Source: Sabellastarte sp. h YS-2021
Taxonomy: Eukaryota > Annelida > Polychaeta > Sabellida > Sabellidae
NCBI GenBank assembly: GCA_964017235.1
Contig: OZ024933.1
Span: 3,785,962-3,849,961, forward strand
Reading direction: 5' to 3'
DNA length: 64,000 nt
The position numbers and the translations under genes are program-made. This document shows positions 48,246-58,445 of this stretch, in pieces. Numbering within the stretch: the stretch's first letter is position 1; each line of letters starts with the position of its first letter. The notes under the pieces are model-generated. The model had not been told where the DNA came from, made no database searches, and saw only the letters and a program-made list of their open reading frames with translations.

Positions 48246-48891
48246 ACTTAAGCATGTGAAACTTCTCCAAAATGTAGGTGAATGAGTTATTTGAGAAATA
48301 CTGGCTATCTGCAATACTTTTAGTGATAATAGGCATTTACTTATTTTGAGTAGGTGAGTAATTAGCTACAGGTCTGAAACTTCACCAAGTGAAAGCTGTC
48401 CCAAAAGTAGGTGAATGACTTATTTGAGAAAAATTGGCTATCTGCAATACTTTTAGAGATAATTAGCATTTACTCATTTTGAGTAGGTGAGTAATTACCT
48501 ACGGGTCTGGAACTTCACCATGTGAAGGCTATCCGCAATACTTCTAGGGATAATTAGCATTTACTCATTTTGAGTAGGTGAATAATTAGCTACGGGTCTG
48601 AAACTTGACCAAGTGATGGCTCTCCCAATAGTAGATGAATGAGTTATTTGAGAAAAATTGGCTATCTGCAATACTTTTAGAGATAATTAGCATTTACTCA
48701 TTTTGAGCGGGTGAGTAATTAGCTATGGGGCTGAAACTTCACCATGTGAAAGCTCTCCCAAAAGTAGGTGAATGAGTTATTTGAGAAAAATTGGCTATCT
48801 GCAATACTTTTAGAGATAATTAGCATTTACTCATTTTGAGCAGGTGAGTAATTAGCTATGGGTCTGAAACTTCACCAAGTGAAAGCTCTCC

Positions 48892-49733
48892 TACTGAATT
48901 TATTATAATAGGTGATAGACAAGCCAGAGAGTCCCTCATTAATAAATTCCCTACTCAACTTCTCGGAAATTCTATTTCCAATACTGATACAGTCAAGAAC
49001 CTGGGTGTAATTTTTGACTCTGGAAACACCTTTTCCAACCACATAACTAATATGTGTCGAGCCTGCTACTACCACCTTAAGGACCTAAGACGTATTCGTA
49101 AATTCCTCAGTGTGGAAACTGCAGCCTTGCTTGCAAACTCAATGATCAGTAGTCGACTTGACTACTGCAATTCCCTACTTTATGGCATCAGTAAGTACAA
49201 TGTTGCTAAACTCCAAAAGATACAAAATGCCCTTTGTAGAATTGTTTTTAGACTTGATAGAACTAGCCATGTCACTCCTTTTCTTCAAAAACTACACTGG
49301 CTTCCTATCACTTACCGTATATTGTTTAAGTACAATCTAATTACTTTCAAGGCTATAAATTTCTCTCAACCCATATACCTATCATCCTTGATCAAAACCA
49401 GTTGTCTAAGACGTGGAAATCGTCTTTCTCTTTCCTCAGCCTCTCACAAAAAGGCCATCGGTAGGAGAGGTTTTGTAGTGGCTTCCCCCATAGAATGGAA
49501 CAGACTCCCACAATCAGTACGATCACAACAAACAATAACAGGTTTCCGTAGCCAGCTAAAGACCTACTTGTTTAGATTAGCATATCCTCCACCATAGTAC
49601 ATCTCCCTGGCGGGCGCTAACCTTGGATCATGACCTCGAACGTCCCTCGACTTTCCCTTTTTGATTTCAAGCGCATTAGAGGATGTTGCATCAATTTTGC
49701 GCTATATAAATGTTTCTATTCTATTCTATTCTA
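48892..49733 (+). mobile_element. 5'-truncated CR1/L2-like LINE inside the D array
   Basis: The insertion splits one D unit at GAAAGCTCTCC | AAAAGTAGGTG. The 3' end reads GCGCATTAGAGGATGTTGC, then TTGCGCTATATAAATG, then a (TTCTA)n tail. Truncation at the 5' end and a microsatellite tail are typical of target-primed reverse transcription by CR1/L2-like elements. No clear target duplication is visible; the site may have lost one C. Confidence 0.9.
48893..49597 (+). CDS. LINE reverse transcriptase C-terminal part (234 codons, open)
   Basis: An uninterrupted frame runs from the 5' truncation point to a natural TAG. It begins TEFIIIGDRQARES, then VKNLGVIFDSGNTFS, then ISSRLDYCNSLLYGI, LQKIQNALCRIVF, LHWLPITYRILFKYN and FRSQLKTYLFRLAYPPP. 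This is the thumb and C-terminal region that follows the YADD palm motif in CR1/L2-like polymerases. The catalytic palm and the endonuclease are missing, so the copy is inactive. Absence of stops or frameshifts over 700 bp argues for recent insertion. There is no start codon of its own; the first ATG is at 49052. It lies antisense to RFC2. Confidence 0.88.
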   Translation, partial: TEFIIIGDRQARESLINKFPTQLLGNSISNTDTVKNLGVIFDSGNTFSNHITNMCRACYYHLKDLRRIRKFLSVETAALLANSMISSRLDYCNSLLYGISKYNVAKLQKIQNALCRIVFRLDRTSHVTPFLQKLHWLPITYRILFKYNLITFKAINFSQPIYLSSLIKTSCLRRGNRLSLSSASHKKAIGRRGFVVASPIEWNRLPQSVRSQQTITGFRSQLKTYLFRLAYPPP

Positions 49734-50589
49734 AAAGTAGGTGAATGAGTTATTTGACAAAAAATGGCTATCTGCAATCCTTTTAGAGATAATTAGCATT
49801 TACTCATTTTGAGTAGGTGAGTAATTAGCTACAGGTCTGAAACTTCACCAAGTGAAAGCTCTCCCAAAAGTAGGTGAATGAGTTATATGAGAAAAATTGG
49901 CTATCCGCAATACTTTTAGAGATAATTAGCATTTACTCATTTTGAGTAGGTGAACAATTAGCTACGGGTCTGAAACTTCACCAAGTGAAAGCTCTCCCAA
50001 TAGTAGGTGAATGAGTTATTTGAGAAAAATTGGCTATCTGCAATACTTTTAGAGATAATTAGCATTTACTCATTTTGAGTAGGTGAGTAATTAGCTATGG
50101 GTCTGAAATTTCACCATGTGAAAGCTCTCCCAAAAGTAGGTGAATGAGTTATCTGAGAAAATTGGCTATCTGCAATACTTTTAGAGATAATTCGTATTTA
50201 CTCATTTTGAGTAGGTGAGTAATTAGTTACGGATCTGAAACTTCACCATGTGAAAGCTCTTCCAAAAGTATGTGAGGGAGTTATTTGAGAAAAATTGGCT
50301 ACCTGCAATACTTTTAGAGATAATTAGCATTTACTCATTTTCAGCAGGTGAATAATTAGCTACAGGTCTGAAACTTTACCATGTGAAAGCTCTCCCAAAA
50401 GTAGATGAACGAGTTATTTGAGAAAAGTTGTCTATCTGCAATAATTTTAGAGATAATTAGCATTTACTCATTTTGAGTAGGTGAGTAATTAGCTACGGAT
50501 CTGAAACTTCACCATGTGAAAGCTCTTCCAAAAGTACCTGAAGGAGTTATTTGAGAAAAATTGGCTACCTGCAATACTTTTAGAGATAA

Positions 50590-51100
50590 CTAGAGGATCG
50601 CTCGCAAAAAAAAAAGATAATGTTTTTGCATAGCAAAAACAAAGCCTCCCGAAAAGGATATAAAGGTGAGTGCTAAAGTATTAAGAAAATGCTTCGTTTC
50701 TAGCCTTATACTGTTGTGGCAACCAAAGTCAGCGCAGTCTGCTCTATCTAGCACGGTTTTCAAGATATAAGCATTTTTGTGTTTTGCAAAAAATAAAAAA
50801 ATTAAAAATGTTCGCTATATTTGGCGAGACAAAAATATTTTGAAAATTGGCATGGCTACTCTGCAGAGATACCCAGCAGGTCCAAAATTTTGTTGAGTTC
50901 ACTCCACATAGCACGGTTTTCGAGATATAAGCATTTTTGTGTTTTGCAAAAACCTTGAAAATTCAAAATGGCCACCATTTTTGGGGAGACAAAAATTTTT
51001 GTCAAGACCACTGCCGTGGTGTGTATCTCCCGCCGAGCATTAAAGCAGAAGAAATAGCTTTTCCGAGATATTCACAATTTTTCATTTTCGTGTGTGAAAG
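50590..51100. mobile_element. F-type fragment inserted in the D array
   Basis: It starts AACTAGAGGATCGCTCGC, then hairpin TGTTTTTGC-ATA-GCAAAAACA (50621-50641) and AAGCCTCCCG. Two F units follow (ATCTAGCACGGTTTTC, GATATAAGCATTTTTGTG, AAAATGGCCACCATTTTTGG). It ends at a second hairpin ACCAC-TGCC-GTGGT (51007-51020) with TATCTCCCGCCGAGC. After that D repeats resume at about 51,096. The second hairpin is a left end of the C/D/E element type. Confidence 0.75.
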
Positions 51101-53232
51101 GTCTTCCAAAAGTAGGTGAATGAGTTATTTGACAAAAATTGGCTATCTGCAATACTATTAAGAGATAATTCACATTTACTCATTTTGAGTAGGTGAGTAA
51201 TTAGCTATGGGTCTGAAACTTCACCATGTGAAAGCTCTCCCACAAGTAGATGAATGAGTTATTTGATAAAAATTGGGTATCCGCAATACTTTTAGAGATA
51301 ATTCACATTTACTCATTTTGAGTAGGTGAGTAATTAGCTATGGGTCTGAAACTTCACCATGTGAAAGCTCTCCCACAAGTAGATGAATGAGTATTTGATA
51401 AAAATTGGGTATCCGCAATACTTTTACAGATAATTAGCATTTACTCATTTTGAGTAGGTGAATAAATAGCTATGGGTCTGAAACTTCACAGAGTGAAAGC
51501 TCTCCCAAAAGTAGGTGAATGAGTTATTTGAGAAAAATTGGCTATCTGCAATACTTTTAGAGATAATTCGCATTTACTCATTTTGAGTAGGTGAGTAATT
51601 TGCTATGGGTCTGAAACTTCACCAAGTGAAAGCTCTCCCAAAAGTAGGTGAATGAGTTATTTGAGAAAAATTGGCTATCTGCAATACTTTTAGAGATAAT
51701 TCGCATTTACTCATTTTGAGTAGACGAGTAATTAGCTATGGGTCTGAAACTTCACCAAGTGAAAGCTCTCCCAAAAGTAGGTGAATGATTAATTTGAGAA
51801 AAATTGGCTATCTGCAATACTTTTAGAGATAATTCGCATTTACTCATTTTGAGTAGGTGAGTAAATAGCTATGGGTCTGAAACTTCACCAAGTGAAAGCT
51901 CTCCCAAAAGTAGGTGAATGAGTTATTTGAGAAAAATTGGCTATCTGCAATACTTTTACAGATAATTCGCATTTACTCATTTTGAGTAGGTAAGTAATTA
52001 GCTATGGGTCTGAAACTTCACCAAGTGAAAGCTCTCCCAAAAGTAGGTGAATGATTAATTTGAGAAAAACTGGCTATCTGCAATACTTTTAGAGATAATT
52101 CGCATTTACTCATTTTGAGTAGGTGAGTAAATAGCTATGGGTCTGAAACTTCACCAAGTGAAAGCTCTCCCAAAAGTAGGTGAATGATTAATTTGAGAAA
52201 AACTGGCTATCTGCAATACTTTTAGAGATAATTCGCATTTACTCATTTTGAGTAGGTGAGTAATTAGCTATGGGTCTGAAACTTCACCAAGTGAAAGCTC
52301 TCCCAAAAGTAGGTGAATGAGTTATTTGAGAAAAATTGGCTATCTGCAATACTTTTAGAGATAATTCGCATTTACTCATTTTGAGTAGGTGAGTAATTAG
52401 CTATGGGTCTGAAACTTCACAGAGTGAAAGCTCTCCCAAAAGTAGGTGAATGAGTTATTTGAGAAAAATTGGCTATCTGCAATACTTTTACAGATAATTC
52501 GCATTTACTCATTTTGAGTAGGTGAGTAATTAGCTATGGGTCTGAAACTTCACCAAGTGAAAGCTCTCCCAAAAGTAGGTGAATGATTAATTTGACAAAA
52601 ATTGGCTATCTGCAATACTTTTAGAGATAATTCGCATTTACTCATTTTGAGTAGGTGAGTAATTAGCTATGGGTCTGAAACTTCACCAAGTGAAAGCTCT
52701 CCCAAAAGTAGGTGAATGAGTTATTTGAGAAAAATTGGCTATCTGCAATACTTTTAGAGATAATTCGCATTTACTCATTTTGAGTAGGTGAGTAATTAGC
52801 TATGGGTCTGAAACTTCACCAAGTGAAAGCTCTCCCAAAAGTAGGTGAATGAGTTATTTGAGAAAAATTGGCTATCTGCAATACTTTTAGAGATAATTCG
52901 CATTTACTCATTTTGAGTAGGTGAGTAATTAGCTATGGGTCTGAAACTTCACAGAGTGAAAGCTCTCCCAAAAGTAGGTGAATGAGTTATTTGAGAAAAA
53001 TTGGCTATCTGCAATACTTTTACAGATAATTCGCATTTACTCATTTTGAGTAGGTGAGTAATTAGCTATGGGTCTGAAACTTCACCAAGTGAAAGCTCTC
53101 CCAAAAGTAGGTGAATGATTAATTTGACAAAAATTGGCTATCTGCAATACTTTTAGAGATAATTCGCATTTACTCATTTTGAGTAGGTGAGTAATTAGCT
53201 ATGGGTCTGAAACTTCACCAAGTGAAAGCTCT

Positions 53233-54600
53233 CAATTAGCTACAAATGAGAAAATAGCTATTACTCACTTATGGCATGCAATAGAACCCCAAACTATGTA
53301 CCATCTTATAGCTAAGGACAAAGTAGCCGAACAACATATTTTAGGCAAACACTCTAACTGCAATAGTTTTGGAGTTACAATGGCTTTACTAAACAGTCAG
53401 AATTTCAAAGTAGCTATTACTCAGCTATCAAAGATTCAACAGGTCTGAAACTTTACTATGTGATAGCTTACCAAAAAGTAGATGGACAACATATTTGAAA
53501 AGATTTCCCTAACTTTAATACTTTTGAAGATATTTGACATTTACTTCTTTTGTTATTTAGCTACAAATGAGAAAATAGCTATTACTCACTTATGGCACGC
53601 AATAGAACCCCAAACTATGTACCATCTTATAGCTAAGGACAAAGTAGCTGAACAACATATTTTAGGAAAACACTCTAACTGCAATAGTTTTGGAGATACA
53701 ATGGCTTTACTCAACAGCTACAAATGAGAAAATAGCTATTACTCACTTATGGCATGCAATAGAACCCCAAACTATGTACCATCTTATAGCTAAGGACAAA
53801 GTAGCTGAACAACATATTTTAGGAAAACACTCTAACTGCAATAGTTTTGGAGATACAATGGCTTTACTCAACAGTCGGAATTTGAAAGTAGCTATTACTC
53901 AGCTATCCACGGTGCAACAGGTCTGAAACTTTATTATGTAATAGCTTACCCAAAAGTAGATGAATAACATATTTGACAAGATTTCTGTAACTGTAATACT
54001 TTTGAAGATACTTGGCATTTACTTCTTTTGTTATTTAGCTACAAATGAGAAAATAGCTATTACTCACTTATGGCATGCAATAGAACCCCAAACTATGTAC
54101 CATCTTATAGCTAAGGACAAAGTAGCTGAACAACATATTTTAGGAAAACACTCTAACTGCAATAGTTTTGGAGTTACAATGGCTTTACTCAACAGTCAGA
54201 ATTTCAAAGTAGCTATTACTCAGCTATGCAAGGTGCAACAGGTCTGAAACTTTACTATGTGATAGCTTACCCAAAAGTAGATGAAGAACATATTTGAAAA
54301 GATTTCTGTAACTCTAATACTTTTGAAGATATTTGACATTTACTCCTTTTGTTATTTAGCTACAAATGAGAAAATAGCTATTACTCACTTATGGCATGCA
54401 ATGGGACCCCAAACTATGTACCATCTTATAGCTAAGGACAAAGTAGCTGAACAACATATTTGAAGAAAAAGTTGTAACTGCAATAGTTTTTGAGTTATGA
54501 GCCCTTTACTCCAAGTAGCTAAGATAGCTATTACTCAGTTATTTTTAGGCCTAAGTCCATAAAACCAAAAAAATTTTCGAGGGCCTGAAAATTCATTGGG
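53233..54600. repeat. E-family array, 321-bp dimeric higher-order repeat
   Basis: TACAAATGAGAAAATAGC occurs at 53241, 53562, 53719, 54040 and 54361. Spacings are 321, 157, 321 and 321. Each full unit is two related monomers: one with ACCCCAAACTATGTACCATC and one with AGGTCTGAAACTTTACTATG. The 157-bp step is a lost monomer. Open frames of 80-95 codons here repeat the same peptide and are by-products, since 321 is divisible by three. Confidence 0.95.
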
Positions 54601-54740
54601 ACAATTAATTTACAAAAAATCTGTAGCTGTAGTAGTTTTGGAGGAATCTGCGTGACTAACTAACGCACGCACACACGCACGCACACACAGGCATCATTTC
54701 ATAATCTCCCTCCCGGGCTAAAGCCCGGCGGGAGATAAAA

Positions 54741-55870
54741 AAAAACCACTTGGGGCTTTAACACTGGTGTCAAGGTAATCATAAAATCAGCCAATCACAA
54801 GTGAGGATACATATAGCATGGTCTGTTGGTGAATGAGACGTTTTTTAGGTTATATTTTGCTTATATATGTGGTTATTTGTGTGTATTTGGCTTGTTATAA
54901 TTTAATATTTGATTTTTCTGTCTGGCTTATACTTTTGACTCCATGATTGGAAATGTTCGAAGTTTGTTTACAAATTTCCGACACGAACATCAACAGGTAA
55001 AATCCAAGCGATTTTGTCTAAACTATTAACAGCAGGAAGGATTTGAATAGTTGTCACAATGAGCGACAATAAAAGCTAGGAACGTGAGATAAAATATTGA
55101 CAGAAATCAGGAGTTTTTGGTTAATTTCGTTAAAATTACAGAATTCCACTTGTTGTAAATTATTTTATTTTGCTTGCCAACTGGGCCAAGAAGTAGATGT
55201 AGGTCCGCTGTGATATGTGGTGGCCTTAGGCAATCTTACAGTTTGATATGTATATTTGATGTTAGGATGTTTACCTTAGTATCACATTTGACTGAGTAAT
55301 GAGTGATTTTAAATACTCTCTCACCTCACACCTTTGGGCTTTAACAACACTGTTCACATATATATCACTGTAATTAACAAGATTTTTACTTATGACATCC
55401 TAATTCTTTAGCACTTTTCACTTGTTCTATTTTGAAACAGAGTACTGATTTAACCTACAATGATTTTCAGATTACAGACTGTCAACTTTTGCTGCGGACC
55501 TATACCACATTTGAATTGCAGGGCCAGTCGACCTATAATGTTTACAGAAAACACTGTACACTGTTCAAAGGTAGTGTCTTCAGGATATTTACCAAAAATA
55601 TCAAAGACATTTCAGAAAACATTATAAGTTCAACACAAGACTGATTTATGAGCAATCAGATTTCTTAAAAATCTCAATGTAAATCTTTCAACTTGTGAAT
55701 ACTGATGATCAACCATAATTTTAAAATACAAAAGTATTTGGAAAATATTGCTTGATAAGGTAAATAAGAAACAATTATACTAAAATAATCACTTTTGGTA
55801 CTGAAAATGAAATTCCGGGAGTTATATTGATGATACTGAAATATCAATATTCAACTCTTCCCCTCTTTCA
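54741..55870. other. Unassigned intronic sequence
   Basis: No gene or repeat family was recognised. A 70-codon plus-strand frame at 55432-55644 has no family resemblance. Confidence 0.4.
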
Positions 55871-56254
55871 CAGTAGTGTTGGTATCGAATAATAATATAT
55901 ATATCGATATCAAACCATATTTTTGCTTTCTGTATCAATCGATATTGAAATATCGCGTCATGGATGTTTTTCGAGAGAGAGAGCTTCCAAACGCTTTCAC
56001 AAGTTTTAGTAGTTTCTCGAAACATAAACAAATATGGCTTTTCCGCTTTAGCAGTAAGTGAGATTTGACAAAAATGAGAGGAAAACCAATATATTTCTCA
56101 AATTTTATATTTTATTTGAATGGAAAACAGCTTAATTGCATCTATTAAGTACTATGTTCTGATATTGATATTGTACTCTACATTACTGATATCAGTATAT
56201 TTAGCATGGATCGATAAATATTTCAATATTGATAAACAATACCAGCACTATTTC
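55871..56254. mobile_element. Foldback MITE with hAT-like ends
   Basis: The left end CAGTAGTGTTGGTATCGAAT and the inverted right end ATACCAGCACTATTT agree over about 15 bp with a few mismatches. The subterminal parts are rich in ATATCGATAT / ATCGATATTGAAATATCG palindromic text. There is no transposase frame. Confidence 0.6.
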
Positions 56255-56277
56255 ACAACTTATGAAACTATAACACA

Positions 56278-56415
56278 GGAAGTCAAACTTGGGGTTTTAC
56301 ACCCAATTCAACAGTCAGGGTCATATTGGGACAGGTCCTCAGATTTGAACCCACAAAGAGGTCACAGCCTAAAATTAGATGCCAAACCTACTTAACCATT
56401 TAAGACACTAGAACC
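56278..56415 (-). mobile_element. tRNA-derived SINE (family 2)
   Basis: Plus-strand landmarks are AAGTCAAACTTGGGGTTTTA, CAGGGTCATATTGGGACAGG, GATTTGAACCCACAAAGAGG (box B complement) and AAATTAGATGCCAAACCTAC. The head is degraded (CCATTTAAGACACTAGAACC). It is an older copy of the 12.96-kb family. Confidence 0.75.
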
Positions 56416-57570
56416 TTAAACACACAAACTCTGAAAGAAGTTTATATTAATGTAAACAACTATTTATTTAACAAGCTTATAAGAATACAAAATGATTTTA
56501 AAAACAACCAACAACAGTTCATTGAAGCTTCAAAAGAAAATAAATGAGGAAAAAAAGACACATTCCCTCACAAAGACTTCACTTTACTAAATTGACAAAA
56601 ATATTGCATTTCTACTTGTGTCACATTGCCCATATCAGTAAACAGGAGTCACTATCGGTATCCTTTCCGAACCTTCTCTAACTGATCATATGGTATAAAA
56701 CTACAGCTCATTAGCTCAGGTAGGAACAACCACTGCATTCTAAAGTAGCTTTCAGACTTCCATAGAATAAAGAATCTGTTTTTAATACATCAGGGTGAGT
56801 AGCATATTTTCGATTTTGCTACGCCGTCAGTGCAAGGCCATTCCGAAACTGTCACAATGAAAATGTAGTGTTCTAGCACATCCTCAATCACACCAGCCTT
56901 CTTACAGGAAGTGAAATTCATGAAGGCAAAACCTGGGTGTAACAGCTATATCAATAATTTAAAAAAAAGCGGGACCAATATAAATGACTTTTGGAGCTTT
57001 GTTGCATTGCTCAAAACACGCCCTACTCAAGTACCCTAGAGATGGCATCGTGAGGGATGTCTTCTGTCGATATCTGCAACGGTTTTCATGACGATATTAT
57101 GAACGGTTCGCGAAAATTTACATATACTGGTAGTTATTTTGTTTTCACAAATAAAACAGTAAATTAACACAAAATATTGTAAAAGTACTCACATTTTGTT
57201 GTTTTTAAATAAATAAAGCAGTTTAAAAGACATGTTTTCATTTCGTTTTTTTCACTTCCTGTCTACTTCCTGTTGCTAGGGTTGTTCTAAAGCTCAGAAA
57301 AAGCCAGAAATAGCTTGACATTTCGTTTTTGCTGTAATTGCGTCATTGGTTAGTGACATCACTAAATGAAAAAATTGTGAAGTTTTATGTTATATTTTGT
57401 TTGGGATAACAAATAGTTGTTGGAATATGGGGTTTTAGGTTGGTAGTATATTGCATGTTTGTTTATTCATTACAATGCAATATTATCGCCCATCCACGGT
57501 ACTTCTCGATATCGTCCGTTAATAATACACCTCGAAGATCCACGATATCGTGAGCTATGATGCCGTCCCT
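56416..57570. other. Unassigned intronic sequence
   Basis: No recognised gene or repeat. Confidence 0.4.
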
Positions 57571-57574
57571 AGTC

Positions 57575-57965
57575 CTACCCAAATGTAAATCCTACTGAAC
57601 ATGTCCTACTCGAATGTAAATCCTACTGAATGCATCCTACCCAAATGATAACTACACAGAATGTATTCTACCCAAATGCAAATCCCACTGAATATGTCCT
57701 ACCCAAGTGTAATATCCCAATGAATGTGCCCTACCCAAATGTAAATCCCACTGAATGTGTCCTACCCAAATGTAAATCCCACTGAATATGTCCTACCCAA
57801 ATGTACACCCCACTGAATAGGTCCTACCAAAATGTAATATCCCAATGTATGTGTCCTACCCCAGTGTAAATCCCACTGAATGTGTCCCACCAAAATACAT
57901 GTCGGACTGAATCACAACCAAAGGTAGATGAGCCCATTTGTTTTTAGCTTGTAACCCCAGCACTG
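57575..57965. repeat. 31-bp minisatellite, about ten units
   Basis: The unit is CCTACCCAAATGTAAATCCC plus ACTGAATGTGT. CTACCCAAAT falls at 57731 and 57762, exactly 31 bp apart. Units vary by point changes. The unit and its right flank match the single-copy region at 9595-9720. Confidence 0.92.
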
Positions 57966-58443
57966 AAAAGTGTGACCTTGGTATTAATGAGACTCCCAAC
58001 CTGCATAAACATACCTAGTAAAAACAGACAAGTGTCAACGGGGTATAACCAGATATTTCCATCTCCTTTGTCCAAGTATCAGGAGTCTTGTATCGAGGAC
58101 AATGCTCCTTGTTTTGACAGCTCTGAAGTCCTTCTCATTGCTGTATTCACCGTATTCAGCAACATGTTGCAGGAAATAACACGTCAGCAGTCGGCTCTAA
58201 TGAAGCCTCATTGTGGAAATGAAGTCTCGGTGACTTCACAGAACTAAACAATTGAGATCTCCACTGACTTGAGCTCATGTCTTTTTAAAAGATTTCCAAA
58301 CAATAGCTATTCACTGAAGTCATCTAACTTTTTGGATTTTGTGGACATGCAAATTTTAAGATTTTGTAATGACATGCAAAAACAAGAAATTTTACATTTT
58401 AAGTATTACGGAAAAAACTGAATTTCCATTTATAATGTTTAAA
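57966..58443. other. Unassigned intronic sequence
   Basis: A 91-codon plus-strand frame at 57972-58247 has ordinary composition but matches no family I recognise and has no supporting signals. Confidence 0.4.
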
Positions 58444-58445
58444 AA

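Larger units (their letters stand above)
48246..53232. repeat. D-family array, 133-bp period, with two insertions
   Basis: Units contain GAAAGCTCTCCCAAAAGTAG, GTGAATGAGTTATTTGAG, TTGGCTATCTGCAATACTTT, TAGAGATAATTCGCATTTAC and GTCTGAAACTTCACC. AGCTCTCCC falls at 51631, 51764 and 51897, exactly 133 bp. Units from 51.5 to 53.2 kb are nearly identical. A four-unit pattern repeats at 532 bp (variant CTTCACAGAGTG at 52415 and 52947). The array is cut by a LINE (48892-49733) and an F-type fragment (about 50,590-51,096). Confidence 0.96.
47105..54740. mobile_element. Giant hairpin element carrying C, D and E arrays
   Basis: The left signature TTTATCTCCCGCCG (47121-47134) follows GACGCATGCAT. The right palindrome (54704-54736) has arms ATCTCCC ... 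CCGGGCT and AGCCCGG ... GGGAGAT, ends in AAAAA, and is preceded by a CACGCACA microsatellite. Shared signature and continuous related repeats suggest one unit of about 7.6 kb, later interrupted by a LINE (48.9 kb) and an F-type fragment (50.6 kb). A second copy of the left signature with hairpin ACCAC-TGCC-GTGGT lies at 51007-51035, so two units may be fused. It is non-coding apart from the LINE. Confidence 0.65.

Noticed and set aside
51500..53230. Regular repeats that might suggest a CRISPR array
   Set aside because: The whole 133-bp unit is repeated without unique spacers and the genome is animal. It is a satellite-like array.
53482..54463. Repeated frames containing an EKIAITHLWHAIEPQTMYHL peptide
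   Set aside because: They are by-products of the 321-bp E dimer. There is no start context, splice signals or family resemblance.
57972..58247. 91-codon plus-strand frame outside known repeats
   Set aside because: No recognisable domain, splice sites or promoter, and the length is within chance expectation for 64 kb.
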